NCBI GenBank assembly: GCA_009363175.1
Contig: CP045205.1
Location: forward strand, 4,216,001 to 4,280,000
Source of the DNA: Citrobacter telavivensis
GTDB lineage: Bacteria; Pseudomonadota; Gammaproteobacteria; Enterobacterales; Enterobacteriaceae
DNA: 64,000 nt
Direction of reading: 5' to 3'
Program-made: the position numbers and the translations under genes
Shown: positions 35,273 through 42,724 of the stretch, one piece after another
Numbering within the stretch: position 1 is the first letter of the stretch
Layout: each line of letters begins with the position of its first letter
Notes under the pieces: generated by a model
Told to the model about the DNA's origin: nothing
The model's input: only the letters and a program-made list of their open reading frames with translations
Databases searched by the model: none

Positions 35273-35896
35273 TCAACGTTTCGCGCGAGCATCCGGACGC
35301 ACCAGGTCAAAGCGGTGCGACTCGCTGATCGCATAGTAGGCCGTCGGGCCACCGGCGCGCAGCACGGGCTGTGCTTTTGCGGTCTGGTAAACGCCCTCTT
35401 CCAGCAGCGTTTCAGCGATGTGAATCCCCACCACTTCGCCCAGAATCAGCCAGGTTTCGATGGCTTCCCCTTGCGCGGTCATGAGCTGAATACTCTGCGA
35501 CAGGCGACATTCAAAATTCACCGGACTTTGTGCAACGCGTGGCGCTTTCACCAGACGACTTTCCGCCTTCGTCAGCCCGGCGGCAAAAAATTCATCTTCG
35601 CCATGTGGCAGACTGGCGGAGGTTTCATTCATCGCGCTGGCTAACTCTCGCGTGGTCAGGTTCCAGACAAACTCGCCGGTTTCCATGATGTTACGTACGC
35701 TGTCTTTCCAGCCGGTGCTGGCAAAACCGATAATGGGCGGATGATAATTGAAACAGTTGAAGAAGCTGTAGGGTGCCAGGTTATCCCGACCAGCGGTATC
35801 CTGAGAGGCGATCCAGCCAATAGGCCGTGGACCAACAATGGCATTAAGCGGGTCGTGTGGCAGGCCGTGTCCCTGCGAGGGTTGATAGAAATACAT
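35273..35896 (-). CDS. Flavin reductase-like (FMN-binding split-barrel) protein
   Basis: 207 residues of the flavin reductase-like domain family. It has the FMN-binding split-barrel N-terminus with NAIVGPRPIGWIASQD (about 18-33) and APYSFFNCFNYHPPIIGF (about 41-58). A member may reduce FMN with NAD(P)H or simply bind flavin; the substrate is unknown. It is not at this locus in E. coli K-12 as I recall it. It is oriented like the hydrolase upstream (97-base gap), so the two may be co-transcribed. Confidence 0.75.
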   Translation of the reverse strand: MYFYQPSQGHGLPHDPLNAIVGPRPIGWIASQDTAGRDNLAPYSFFNCFNYHPPIIGFASTGWKDSVRNIMETGEFVWNLTTRELASAMNETSASLPHGEDEFFAAGLTKAESRLVKAPRVAQSPVNFECRLSQSIQLMTAQGEAIETWLILGEVVGIHIAETLLEEGVYQTAKAQPVLRAGGPTAYYAISESHRFDLVRPDARAKR

Positions 35897-35992
35897 AGTA
35901 TTCTCTGATGAATGTGACGTCGGCGAAGCACGAATTGCGCTCCGCTCATCCCCCTAATAGAAGAGGATCAGCGTAGAGTAATCCGTTAAAGA

Positions 35993-36829
35993 TTACGACT
36001 GAATAAAGTTAAGCAGATCCTGATTTATCTGCTGTTTATGGGTGGTGCAAATGCCATGGGAACCGCCCGCATAGACCTTCAGTTGCGCGTCAGGCAGTAT
36101 TTCCGCTGCGACTTTGCCACAGGTCTCAAATGGGACAATTTGATCGTCATCACCATGAATAACCAGTGTTGGGATAGTCATTTTGCGCAAGTCTTCACGC
36201 AGGTCCGTTTCCGAGAACGCCTTGATGCAGTCGTACAGCGCTTTTATTGAGCCCTGTAATCCCTGCTCCACAAAGCTTTCCCGCACCGCTTTCGACTCTT
36301 TCGCGCCCGGACGGTTATAGCCATAGAATGCAGCGGTCAGCTCATAGAAAAAGGCGGCACGGTCATTGACAACCCCTTCACGAATGCCGTCGAAAACCGC
36401 TTCCGGCACACCGTTTGGGTTGAACTCGGTTTTCACCATAATGGGCGTCACCGCGCCAATCAATACCGCTTTTGCCACCCGCTGCGTCCCGTGTCGCCCG
36501 ATATAACGCGCCACTTCGCCACCGCCGGTTGAGTGACCAACGTGCACCGCATTTTGCAGATTCAGGTGTGCGGTCAGTTCAGCCAGATCGTCCGCATACT
36601 GGTCCATATTGTGCCCCTCCCACGGCTGGGCTGAGCGACCATGTCCGCGCCTGTCGTGGGCTATCACCCGAAATCCTTTCGAGCCAAGAAAAAGCATCTG
36701 ATCTTCAAAGGCATCAGCCGTTAACGGCCAGCCGTGGCTGAAGACAATCGGCTGGCCACTGCGGTTACCCCAGTCTTTAAAATACAGATAACTGCCATCT
36801 TTGAGAGTAATTTTGTCGTACTGGCTCAT
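35993..36829 (-). CDS. Alpha/beta hydrolase of the non-haem chloroperoxidase/esterase type
   Basis: 278 residues from an ATG with an AGGAG site; 28 upstream in-frame codons are rejected. Alpha/beta hydrolase with nucleophile Ser100 in GHSTGG, a probable acid in IHGDDDQIVPF (about 225-234) and catalytic His258 in GGSHGI. The oxyanion segment SHGWPL lies near 31-36. Close to bacterial arylesterases annotated as non-haem chloroperoxidases; the natural substrate is unknown. No signal peptide, so probably cytoplasmic. Confidence 0.8.
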   Translation of the reverse strand: MSQYDKITLKDGSYLYFKDWGNRSGQPIVFSHGWPLTADAFEDQMLFLGSKGFRVIAHDRRGHGRSAQPWEGHNMDQYADDLAELTAHLNLQNAVHVGHSTGGGEVARYIGRHGTQRVAKAVLIGAVTPIMVKTEFNPNGVPEAVFDGIREGVVNDRAAFFYELTAAFYGYNRPGAKESKAVRESFVEQGLQGSIKALYDCIKAFSETDLREDLRKMTIPTLVIHGDDDQIVPFETCGKVAAEILPDAQLKVYAGGSHGICTTHKQQINQDLLNFIQS

Positions 36830-36980
36830 GAGATCTCCTGTAATAGAACACTGAGAGAGTGACGCGCCGCGGCGCGTGCTTAAAAAGCATAATGCAAATT
36901 TGAGAACGATCACGTTTATCGAATAAAATTCATACTAGTGATGCTTTTTTAGCTATTTACCCGAATGTGAACTAAATCAC

Positions 36981-37009
36981 TTCAAACCCGGGGTAAGTCT
37001 CAGTATCAT
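36981..37009 (+). promoter_or_regulatory. Probable sigma70 promoter of rnk
   Basis: TTCAAA (36981-36986) and TATCAT (37004-37009) with a 17-bp spacer; the predicted start is near 37016, about 87 bases before the rnk ATG. Confidence 0.5.
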
Positions 37010-37019
37010 CTGGAGAGTT

Positions 37020-37053
37020 AAACCCTTGCCGCCAGACGGTGAGGGTTTTCTTT
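37020..37053 (+). other. 5'-terminal hairpin with T-run in the rnk leader
   Basis: AAACCCT / AGGGTTT with an inner CC/GG pairing, followed by TTTTCTTTT, begins within a few bases of the predicted rnk transcription start. It could be an attenuator releasing a roughly 35-nt RNA, or an mRNA-protecting 5' stem-loop. Confidence 0.5.
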
Positions 37054-37102
37054 TGGGAATATTACCTGCGGCAAAACGCAGTACTGACGACATGGAGTAA
37101 AA

Positions 37103-37513
37103 ATGTCCAGACCAACTATCATCATTAACGACCTTGATGCAGAACGCATCGATCGCTTACTGGAACAACCCGCGTATGCAGATTTACCCATTGCCGACGC
37201 GTTGAATGACGAGCTGGATCGTGCCCAAATGTGTTCGCCGGAAGCCATGCCGCATGACGTCGTGACCATGAACAGCCGCGTTAAATTCCGCAATCTCAGC
37301 GATGGCGAAATTCGCGTGCGTACGTTGGTGTATCCTGCGGCGATGACCGACAGCAATACGCAACTTTCAGTGATGGCCCCCGTCGGTGCTGCGCTGTTAG
37401 GCGTGCGTGTGGGCGACACCATTCACTGGGAACTTCCGGGCGGCGCATCCACCCACCTCGAAGTGCTGGAGCTGGAATACCAACCCGAAGCAGCAGGCGA
37501 CTTCCTGCGTTAA
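37103..37513 (+). CDS. rnk: Nucleoside diphosphate kinase regulator Rnk
   Basis: 136 residues, same as E. coli Rnk. GreA-family protein that binds RNA polymerase; it has a shortened N-terminal coiled coil and a C-terminal FKBP-like domain (about 50-130). Its effect on nucleoside diphosphate kinase levels is known from genetics. A TGGAGT ribosome site precedes the ATG, and a hairpin terminator follows. Confidence 0.95.
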   Translation: MSRPTIIINDLDAERIDRLLEQPAYADLPIADALNDELDRAQMCSPEAMPHDVVTMNSRVKFRNLSDGEIRVRTLVYPAAMTDSNTQLSVMAPVGAALLGVRVGDTIHWELPGGASTHLEVLELEYQPEAAGDFLR

Positions 37514-37546
37514 TCCCATCTGCATAAGCGACTTTCCGCTTTACCC

Positions 37547-37570
37547 AGAGGATGCGTTCGCATCCTCTTT
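37547..37570 (+). terminator. Terminator after rnk
   Basis: AGAGGATGC / GCATCCTCT nine-base stem with a tight loop, followed by only two more Ts. Confidence 0.6.
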
Positions 37571-37660
37571 CCGCCACTTTGCGTAAAATCACCCATTCTT
37601 CCTGGTTCGCCTTTCGCCTGACTCGTCCACACTGAATCGGTTTCATTGACAGGTGCGGTC

Positions 37661-37750
37661 ATGAACGAAACATTCAGCATATTACTGGGATTCCTCATCA
37701 TGGCGGCGATCATCGTCGGGGCCGTGCTTTACCTGGAGAATCACTGGTAG
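37661..37750 (+). CDS. Predicted 29-residue single-pass membrane peptide
   Basis: ATG to TAG open frame in the 348-base rnk-uspG gap. The first six residues are polar (MNETFS), residues 7-25 are strongly hydrophobic (leucine, isoleucine, alanine, glycine), and the tail is LENHW. An AGGTG sequence lies 6-10 bases upstream. Its size and shape match small inner-membrane proteins such as KdpF or YnhF, but I do not recognise it as a named family. No promoter is evident, so it may be read through from rnk or have its own start. Function unknown. Confidence 0.5.
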   Translation: MNETFSILLGFLIMAAIIVGAVLYLENHW

Positions 37751-37861
37751 CGAATGCACAAGGAATCGCCGCACAATGCGAAAAATCCCCTGCAGAAAGC
37801 AGACAGAATTATTATTATATGCTTGAATGATTTGAGTATTAATTAACAGGGAGAAACGGGT

Positions 37862-38290
37862 ATGTATAAGACAATCATTATGCCGGTTGATGTTTTTGAA
37901 ATGGAACTCAGCGATAAGGCGATTCGCCACGCTGAATTTCTGGCGCAGCAGGATGGCGTCATTCATCTTCTGCATGTGCTACCAGGTTCTGCCAGCCTGA
38001 GCCTGCATCGCTTCGCCGCCGACGTTCGTCGTTTTGAAGAACATTTACAGCATGAAGCCGAAACCCGACTGCAAACGATGGTCGGTCACTTCAGTATCGA
38101 TCCTGCCCGCATCAAGCAGCATGTCCGCTTTGGCAGCGTCCGCGACGTGGTCAATGAGCTCGGCGAAGAGCTGAATGCAGACGTGGTGGTCATTGGCTCA
38201 CGTAATCCGTCAATCACCACACACCTGCTGGGTTCTAACGCCTCAAGCGTGGTACGTCATGCGACCCTGCCGGTACTGGTTGTGCGCTAA
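37862..38290 (+). CDS. uspG: Universal stress protein UspG
   Basis: 142 residues. UspA superfamily with the ATP-binding pattern GSRNPSITTHLLGSNASSVV near 114-133 (G-2x-G-9x-G type). Expected to be induced by growth arrest and stress; E. coli UspG autophosphorylates and autoadenylates. An AGGGAG site precedes the ATG, and a terminator follows directly. Confidence 0.95.
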   Translation: MYKTIIMPVDVFEMELSDKAIRHAEFLAQQDGVIHLLHVLPGSASLSLHRFAADVRRFEEHLQHEAETRLQTMVGHFSIDPARIKQHVRFGSVRDVVNELGEELNADVVVIGSRNPSITTHLLGSNASSVVRHATLPVLVVR

Positions 38291-38309
38291 ATTGCGCCCG
38301 AATACCAAC

Positions 38310-38337
38310 AAGCCCTGTCAGCAGGCAGGGCTTTTTT
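38310..38337 (+). terminator. Terminator after uspG
   Basis: AAGCCCTG / CAGGGCTT eight-base stem with an 8-base loop and TTTT. On the minus strand it lies just past the end of the DmsC-like gene but lacks a good T-run there. Confidence 0.8.
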
Positions 38338-38345
38338 CATCCGCA

Positions 38346-39113
38346 TCAGAACAGATGACCAATGTTCACAATCGTACTCACGGTATCGCCAAAAAAGACC
38401 AACCGACTGAAGAACATCCCGACAAACAGTAGCCCAAACAGCACAGCCCCGCGGCGCTCACCACCGCGCGTCAGAACAAATGCCAGCAACAAACACGCCA
38501 GACTTACCAGATAAAGCGGAGACGTCAGCCACGCATGCGCTGTCATCTGCATGATGGTACCGCCAATGAGCCAAATCATCGGTGCGGCGATCAGCACCGC
38601 CAGACAAACCACAATCGCCTGGCGCAGCGCGGATAATGACGGTTTTAGCTTCAGCAATGGAATCGTCGCACATCCCATCACCCACACTGTGATCAAAAAC
38701 AACAGCATCGTCAGACCGTTGGCGATAGCCACCATCGCCGGTGCAGCATAGGTCATCCCCTGCACCACCACCAGCGCAACCCCAAGCATCGACGTCAGAA
38801 TAGCCGGAACTTTGTGCCCTTTAGTCAGAAATGTAATGCCTATCGCCACACCATACAGCGTAGCACCGAGGATCTCCCGACTCAGCCAGGCGTGTTTCAG
38901 GTTAATCAGCGCATTATACGCTCTGTCCGGATGTGCCAGATGCAGTACCGCCGCGACAGATGCCACCACAAGAATTAACCCCGTAACCAGCCAGTACACA
39001 CGTTTTCCTTCCAGTTCGCCACGGAGTGAACGCAGCGTCAGGATCAGCGTCATCCCTACTGACGTCTGGCTTAATAAGGTAAAGATCACCAAAGGCAGTT
39101 CATATTTTTCCAT
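38346..39113 (-). CDS. DmsC-like membrane anchor subunit
   Basis: 255 residues with about eight hydrophobic helices. DmsC family anchor that passes electrons from menaquinol to the iron-sulfur subunit of a periplasmic molybdoenzyme. The early HLAHPDRAYNALINLKHAWLS region (about 58-78) is typical of the family. Its ATG overlaps the stop of the DmsB-like gene by one base. Last gene of a four-gene operon resembling one at the same place in Salmonella. Confidence 0.88.
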   Translation of the reverse strand: MEKYELPLVIFTLLSQTSVGMTLILTLRSLRGELEGKRVYWLVTGLILVVASVAAVLHLAHPDRAYNALINLKHAWLSREILGATLYGVAIGITFLTKGHKVPAILTSMLGVALVVVQGMTYAAPAMVAIANGLTMLLFLITVWVMGCATIPLLKLKPSLSALRQAIVVCLAVLIAAPMIWLIGGTIMQMTAHAWLTSPLYLVSLACLLLAFVLTRGGERRGAVLFGLLFVGMFFSRLVFFGDTVSTIVNIGHLF

Positions 39114-39670
39114 TACTTGTCCTCCGGTTGTTTGGGCTGACGGGCGAGGATAAAACGCGTGCCAGGGTTAAGTTGCGGCATCCGCGGGAATCCTGGCGGA
39201 TATTGCACCGCATTGGTCGGAATGGAGTCTGCATCGAGATCGATCAGGGTCAGCGCCCCCACCGGGCAGGCATTGACGCAGGCCGGGTTCATGCCGATGT
39301 CCAGTCGCTCATAACACATGCTGCATTTTTCCGCCTTGCGCGTCTCTTCGTTAAAGCGCGGCGCGCCATACGGACAATTGCGGATGCAGTTTTTACAACC
39401 GATGCAGCGCTCTGGGTTATGCACCACCACGCCATCTTCCCGTTTGGTGTACGCTTCTACCGGACATGCCGCAACGCAGGCCGGTTTTTCGCAATGGTTG
39501 CAGGCCAGCGAATAAAATGCGCGCTCCTCGTGCGGATAGATCTCTTTATCCAGCGGATATACGTAGCGCCAGAAGCGCTCCGGCTCCAGTTGGTTAAAGC
39601 TTTTACATGCCATTGCACAGCCACGGCAGCCGATGCACTTATCACTATTCACTAAAAACGCGCGTCTCAT
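39113..39670 (-). CDS. DmsB-like ferredoxin subunit with four [4Fe-4S] motifs
   Basis: 185 residues. The cysteine groups are CIGCRGCAMAC (12-22), CNHCEKPACVAAC and CIGCKNCIRNC in the middle, and CSMCYERL through CVNACPVGAL near 122-145, enough for four [4Fe-4S] clusters. Electron-transfer subunit between the DmsC-like anchor and the DmsA-like catalytic subunit. It overlaps dmsA by 4 bases and dmsC by 1. Confidence 0.92.
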   Translation of the reverse strand: MRRAFLVNSDKCIGCRGCAMACKSFNQLEPERFWRYVYPLDKEIYPHEERAFYSLACNHCEKPACVAACPVEAYTKREDGVVVHNPERCIGCKNCIRNCPYGAPRFNEETRKAEKCSMCYERLDIGMNPACVNACPVGALTLIDLDADSIPTNAVQYPPGFPRMPQLNPGTRFILARQPKQPEDK

Positions 39671-41943
39671 GCTGTGGCTCCTTCACTGTCCAATCGAATG
39701 ATATCGACAAATTGGCTATGAATAGCGGCGCCTGGCGCGCCCGTTGCCATTTTTCCCATATCCGCAGGCGTATCCTTGACGACGTTTTGCACGTTATAGC
39801 GCAGCTTGTTAAACCACGACTCGTACATCACCAGGAAATCATCCGGCACGTTGGTGGTAATTTTGGCGCGCAGTTCCACATGCCCCGCCTCATTGAAGAC
39901 CTTGACGAGATCGCCTTCAGCAATGCCTTTTGTTGCAGCGGCTGACGGATGAATGTAGACAAAAGGCTCAGGCCAGAACACCTGCATCCAGTCAAGATTC
40001 ATAAACTGCGAATGCAGGCCATACTGCAGATGCGGGGTGAACAGATGGAACGGCAACGCCCCTTGCGCGGCGGGTTTGTATTCCGGTAGCGCGGTGTGGC
40101 CGTTTTGTTCGCAACGTTCAGATTTGAACTCATATTTCCCGGATGGCGTTTTGAATTTGCGATCGTACCAGGCGGCAGTGCTGGGCATTTTAGCTTTGCG
40201 TGGACCGTCACGCAGATCGTCCCAGCCGCTGATGGCAAACAGCTTGCCCATGCCGTCGTTGAACTCCTTATCCAGCCAACGCTTCGCATCAAACTCCTGC
40301 GGGAACGTACAGGAACCAGGCTCCAGTTGGTTGATGGTTTTAGACAACAGCGCAGCAATTTCAGGATCGCTTTTACACTCATAAAGCGGCTTAATGGCCG
40401 GCTCGTTGATCGACAACCAGTAGTGCCAGTAAGACGAACAGACATCCCACTGCTCGAAAGTGGTCGTGACCGGCAGCACGATATCGGCATGCTGAACAGT
40501 TTCATTGAAGAACTGATCGACGCAGACTACCATTTCCAGTTTTTCGAACGCTTTCTCCATCTTGTTACGATCGAAATCCTGCGCAAACGGGTTCTTGGAC
40601 GCCACCCATAGCATGCGGACAGGCGGTTCGCTGGCGTCGAGAATACCCTGCGCCGTCTGGTTGATATTCAGCGCGCGATCGGAGTATTCACTCTTTTCAC
40701 CGCTGTCGCTGACAAACTCGCCGACAGGACCGCCCGCCCCTTTGATACCCACAGAGCCTGCTGGCGGTTTTTGCATCATCCCGGCATAGTTATAACCCCA
40801 GGTCTGCAAATGCCCGTAGCGCGCACCACCGCCTTCCAGACCTATATTGCCGGTCATCGCGACAAATGCGTCAATGGCGCGCACATTCGCACCGCCGTTG
40901 ACATGACGCTGCATGCCATAGCCAATCCATACAGTGGCAGGCTTAACGGCAGTAAACTCTTCCGCCAGTTCGCGAATCACCGCTGCAGATAGGCCGCACT
41001 GTTCCGCCGCCCATTCAACGGTAACGTGGCTGCGTAGATAAGCTTCGAACTCCGGGTAACCATGAGCATAATTATTAACGAAATCCTGGTCGACACGCCC
41101 GGTATCGAGCAGGTGACGCGCCATACCCAGCGCCAGCGCTCCGTCAGATCCAGGACGCACACGCAGGAACAGATCGGCCTTCGCCGCCGTTTGGGTTAAC
41201 AGGGGATCGATAACGACCACCTTCGCCCCTTGCTCACGCGCCTGATAGATGTACTTCATGGTATGCATGGAGCACCAGGCCGGATTTGCGCCCCAGATGA
41301 TGATGTATTTGGCCTTCACAAAATCTTCCGGGTCGTTACACCACATATCGCCCATATCATAATTTTGCGCATCAATACCTGCAGGCCAGCACGGCGTACC
41401 GGCAAAACGCGTGGTATAGCCGAGTGAAGACATCATCCCCTCAACGGCATAGCCCATCACGCCCAGATTGCCTGAATATTTGGACAACGCCAGTCCGAGC
41501 ATCGAACCGTCTCGCTTTTTAATTTCCAGCATTTTGCGGGCGATACGCTGCATTGCATCTTCCCAGGAAATACGACGCCATTTACCGGTACCTCGCCCAT
41601 CCTGAATCATGGGATACTTGATCCGATCGGGGCTGTAGACCCGGCGGGGATAGCTCAACCCTTTCACACACGGCGTTCCATGGGTAAACGTCGACTCCGA
41701 TGCCCCCTCCACAAAGGTAATCACCTCGTTTTTGACCCAGGTTTTCAGGCTACAAGTGTCGTAGCAGTTGCGTGGACACGCATTGCGATAGATTTTGTAG
41801 GTTTTTGGGTTAAATGGAATGGGCGGTTGCGCCAGCGCGCAGCGGGACGTCAGTAATCCACCCGGTAACGCCGCGACGGTACCGAGGGCAATCAGCCCTT
41901 TTAAAAAAGAACGTCGGTTAAGAAGTCCTGGTTCATTGCTCAT
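39667..41943 (-). CDS. DmsA-like Tat-exported molybdopterin oxidoreductase
   Basis: 758 residues. The twin-arginine signal NRRSFLKG (9-16) is cut near ALA (about 38), so export is by Tat. The [4Fe-4S] ligands are Cys56, Cys60, Cys64 and Cys92. A Ser in KYSGN (about 157) is the likely molybdenum ligand. Domains for bis-MGD binding follow, with a C-terminal molybdopterin-binding domain from about 625. It belongs to the DMSO reductase family, but the true acceptor is unknown. Overlaps its chaperone gene by 11 bases and the dmsB-like gene by 4. Confidence 0.9.
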   Translation of the reverse strand: MSNEPGLLNRRSFLKGLIALGTVAALPGGLLTSRCALAQPPIPFNPKTYKIYRNACPRNCYDTCSLKTWVKNEVITFVEGASESTFTHGTPCVKGLSYPRRVYSPDRIKYPMIQDGRGTGKWRRISWEDAMQRIARKMLEIKKRDGSMLGLALSKYSGNLGVMGYAVEGMMSSLGYTTRFAGTPCWPAGIDAQNYDMGDMWCNDPEDFVKAKYIIIWGANPAWCSMHTMKYIYQAREQGAKVVVIDPLLTQTAAKADLFLRVRPGSDGALALGMARHLLDTGRVDQDFVNNYAHGYPEFEAYLRSHVTVEWAAEQCGLSAAVIRELAEEFTAVKPATVWIGYGMQRHVNGGANVRAIDAFVAMTGNIGLEGGGARYGHLQTWGYNYAGMMQKPPAGSVGIKGAGGPVGEFVSDSGEKSEYSDRALNINQTAQGILDASEPPVRMLWVASKNPFAQDFDRNKMEKAFEKLEMVVCVDQFFNETVQHADIVLPVTTTFEQWDVCSSYWHYWLSINEPAIKPLYECKSDPEIAALLSKTINQLEPGSCTFPQEFDAKRWLDKEFNDGMGKLFAISGWDDLRDGPRKAKMPSTAAWYDRKFKTPSGKYEFKSERCEQNGHTALPEYKPAAQGALPFHLFTPHLQYGLHSQFMNLDWMQVFWPEPFVYIHPSAAATKGIAEGDLVKVFNEAGHVELRAKITTNVPDDFLVMYESWFNKLRYNVQNVVKDTPADMGKMATGAPGAAIHSQFVDIIRLDSEGATA

Positions 41944-42496
41944 AAAGATAATCTCGTTTTAATTCATCAATCCAGTAAGATAACTTTTCCGCCACCGCAT
42001 GCAGCGTTGCGGTTTGGGCATAACGTTTTATCCTTGCGATAAATTCAGGGACCCATAACGCAACATAGTCATTGATATAGCGCGCCAGCATGTCACGATA
42101 TTGCGGGGACTGTCTGACATTCGCCGATAACACGATCGCGAGTTCTATAACATATGAAATATGATCGTCCGGTATATTATTTTCGCTATTTATGGACAAC
42201 CCAATACTTGCCATAAAATCCCTTATCGTCCTCGTCGTTTTTCCCATGACAAGGCCTTCTTCTTCCAGATACACCGAAGCATATGGCGCGGCCTTTAGCG
42301 CGCAGGGCCCGATAAACAGGGCATTGTAGTCATACTCAACCTCCTGCCACGCCGACGCGGTCATGACAAACACCGCCGGAGGATCAAGGGCAATACACGC
42401 GGCTTTTAACGACTCACCGTCACGGGAATGAAAAAAATCACGTAATAGCAGTCCTGACGATTCACTGTCCGTCAAAGTATTATTAAATAAATCCAT
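41933..42496 (-). CDS. TorD/DmsD-family redox enzyme maturation chaperone
   Basis: 187 residues, all-helical TorD/DmsD fold. The family segment NALFIGPCALKAAPYASVYL (about 58-77) and a mid-protein IPDDHISYVIEL (about 108-119) are present. It probably binds the Tat signal of the DmsA-like protein until cofactor insertion is done. First gene of the operon, overlapping the catalytic gene by 11 bases. E. coli dmsABC instead relies on a distant dmsD. Confidence 0.82.
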   Translation of the reverse strand: MDLFNNTLTDSESSGLLLRDFFHSRDGESLKAACIALDPPAVFVMTASAWQEVEYDYNALFIGPCALKAAPYASVYLEEEGLVMGKTTRTIRDFMASIGLSINSENNIPDDHISYVIELAIVLSANVRQSPQYRDMLARYINDYVALWVPEFIARIKRYAQTATLHAVAEKLSYWIDELKRDYLYEQ

Positions 42497-42549
42497 AAAT
42501 GCCCAGTTTTTAATTCATGAGGTAAATATATAAATAAAACAGAGAGGGT

Positions 42550-42590
42550 ATAATAACGAAATATGTCGTCCATTCTTTGATTAAAGGAAG
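42550..42590 (-). promoter_or_regulatory. Candidate promoter and FNR half-site of the DmsDABC-like operon
   Basis: On the minus strand TATTAT at 42555-42550 could be the -10. A perfect ATCAA half-site (plus-strand TTGAT, 42577-42581) sits where an FNR dimer centred at about -41.5 would bind; the other half is poor. Anaerobic control is expected for this enzyme class. Confidence 0.3.
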
Positions 42591-42660
42591 GATTAATTGT
42601 ATTTAATGGGACGTGAATTATTTTTATTGTTTCAAAAGCTAACAATGGATGGCAAAAGAC

Positions 42661-42693
42661 ATAAAAAAACCGCCTGTGGTTAACAGGCGGTTT
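42661..42693 (-). terminator. Terminator after ahpF
   Basis: AAACCGCCTG / CAGGCGGTTT ten-base stem with a seven-base T-run on the minus strand. It separates ahpF from the DmsD-like operon. Confidence 0.85.
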
Positions 42694-42724
42694 CGGTATT
42701 GCAGGTGTAGTCTTACTTTCTTTT

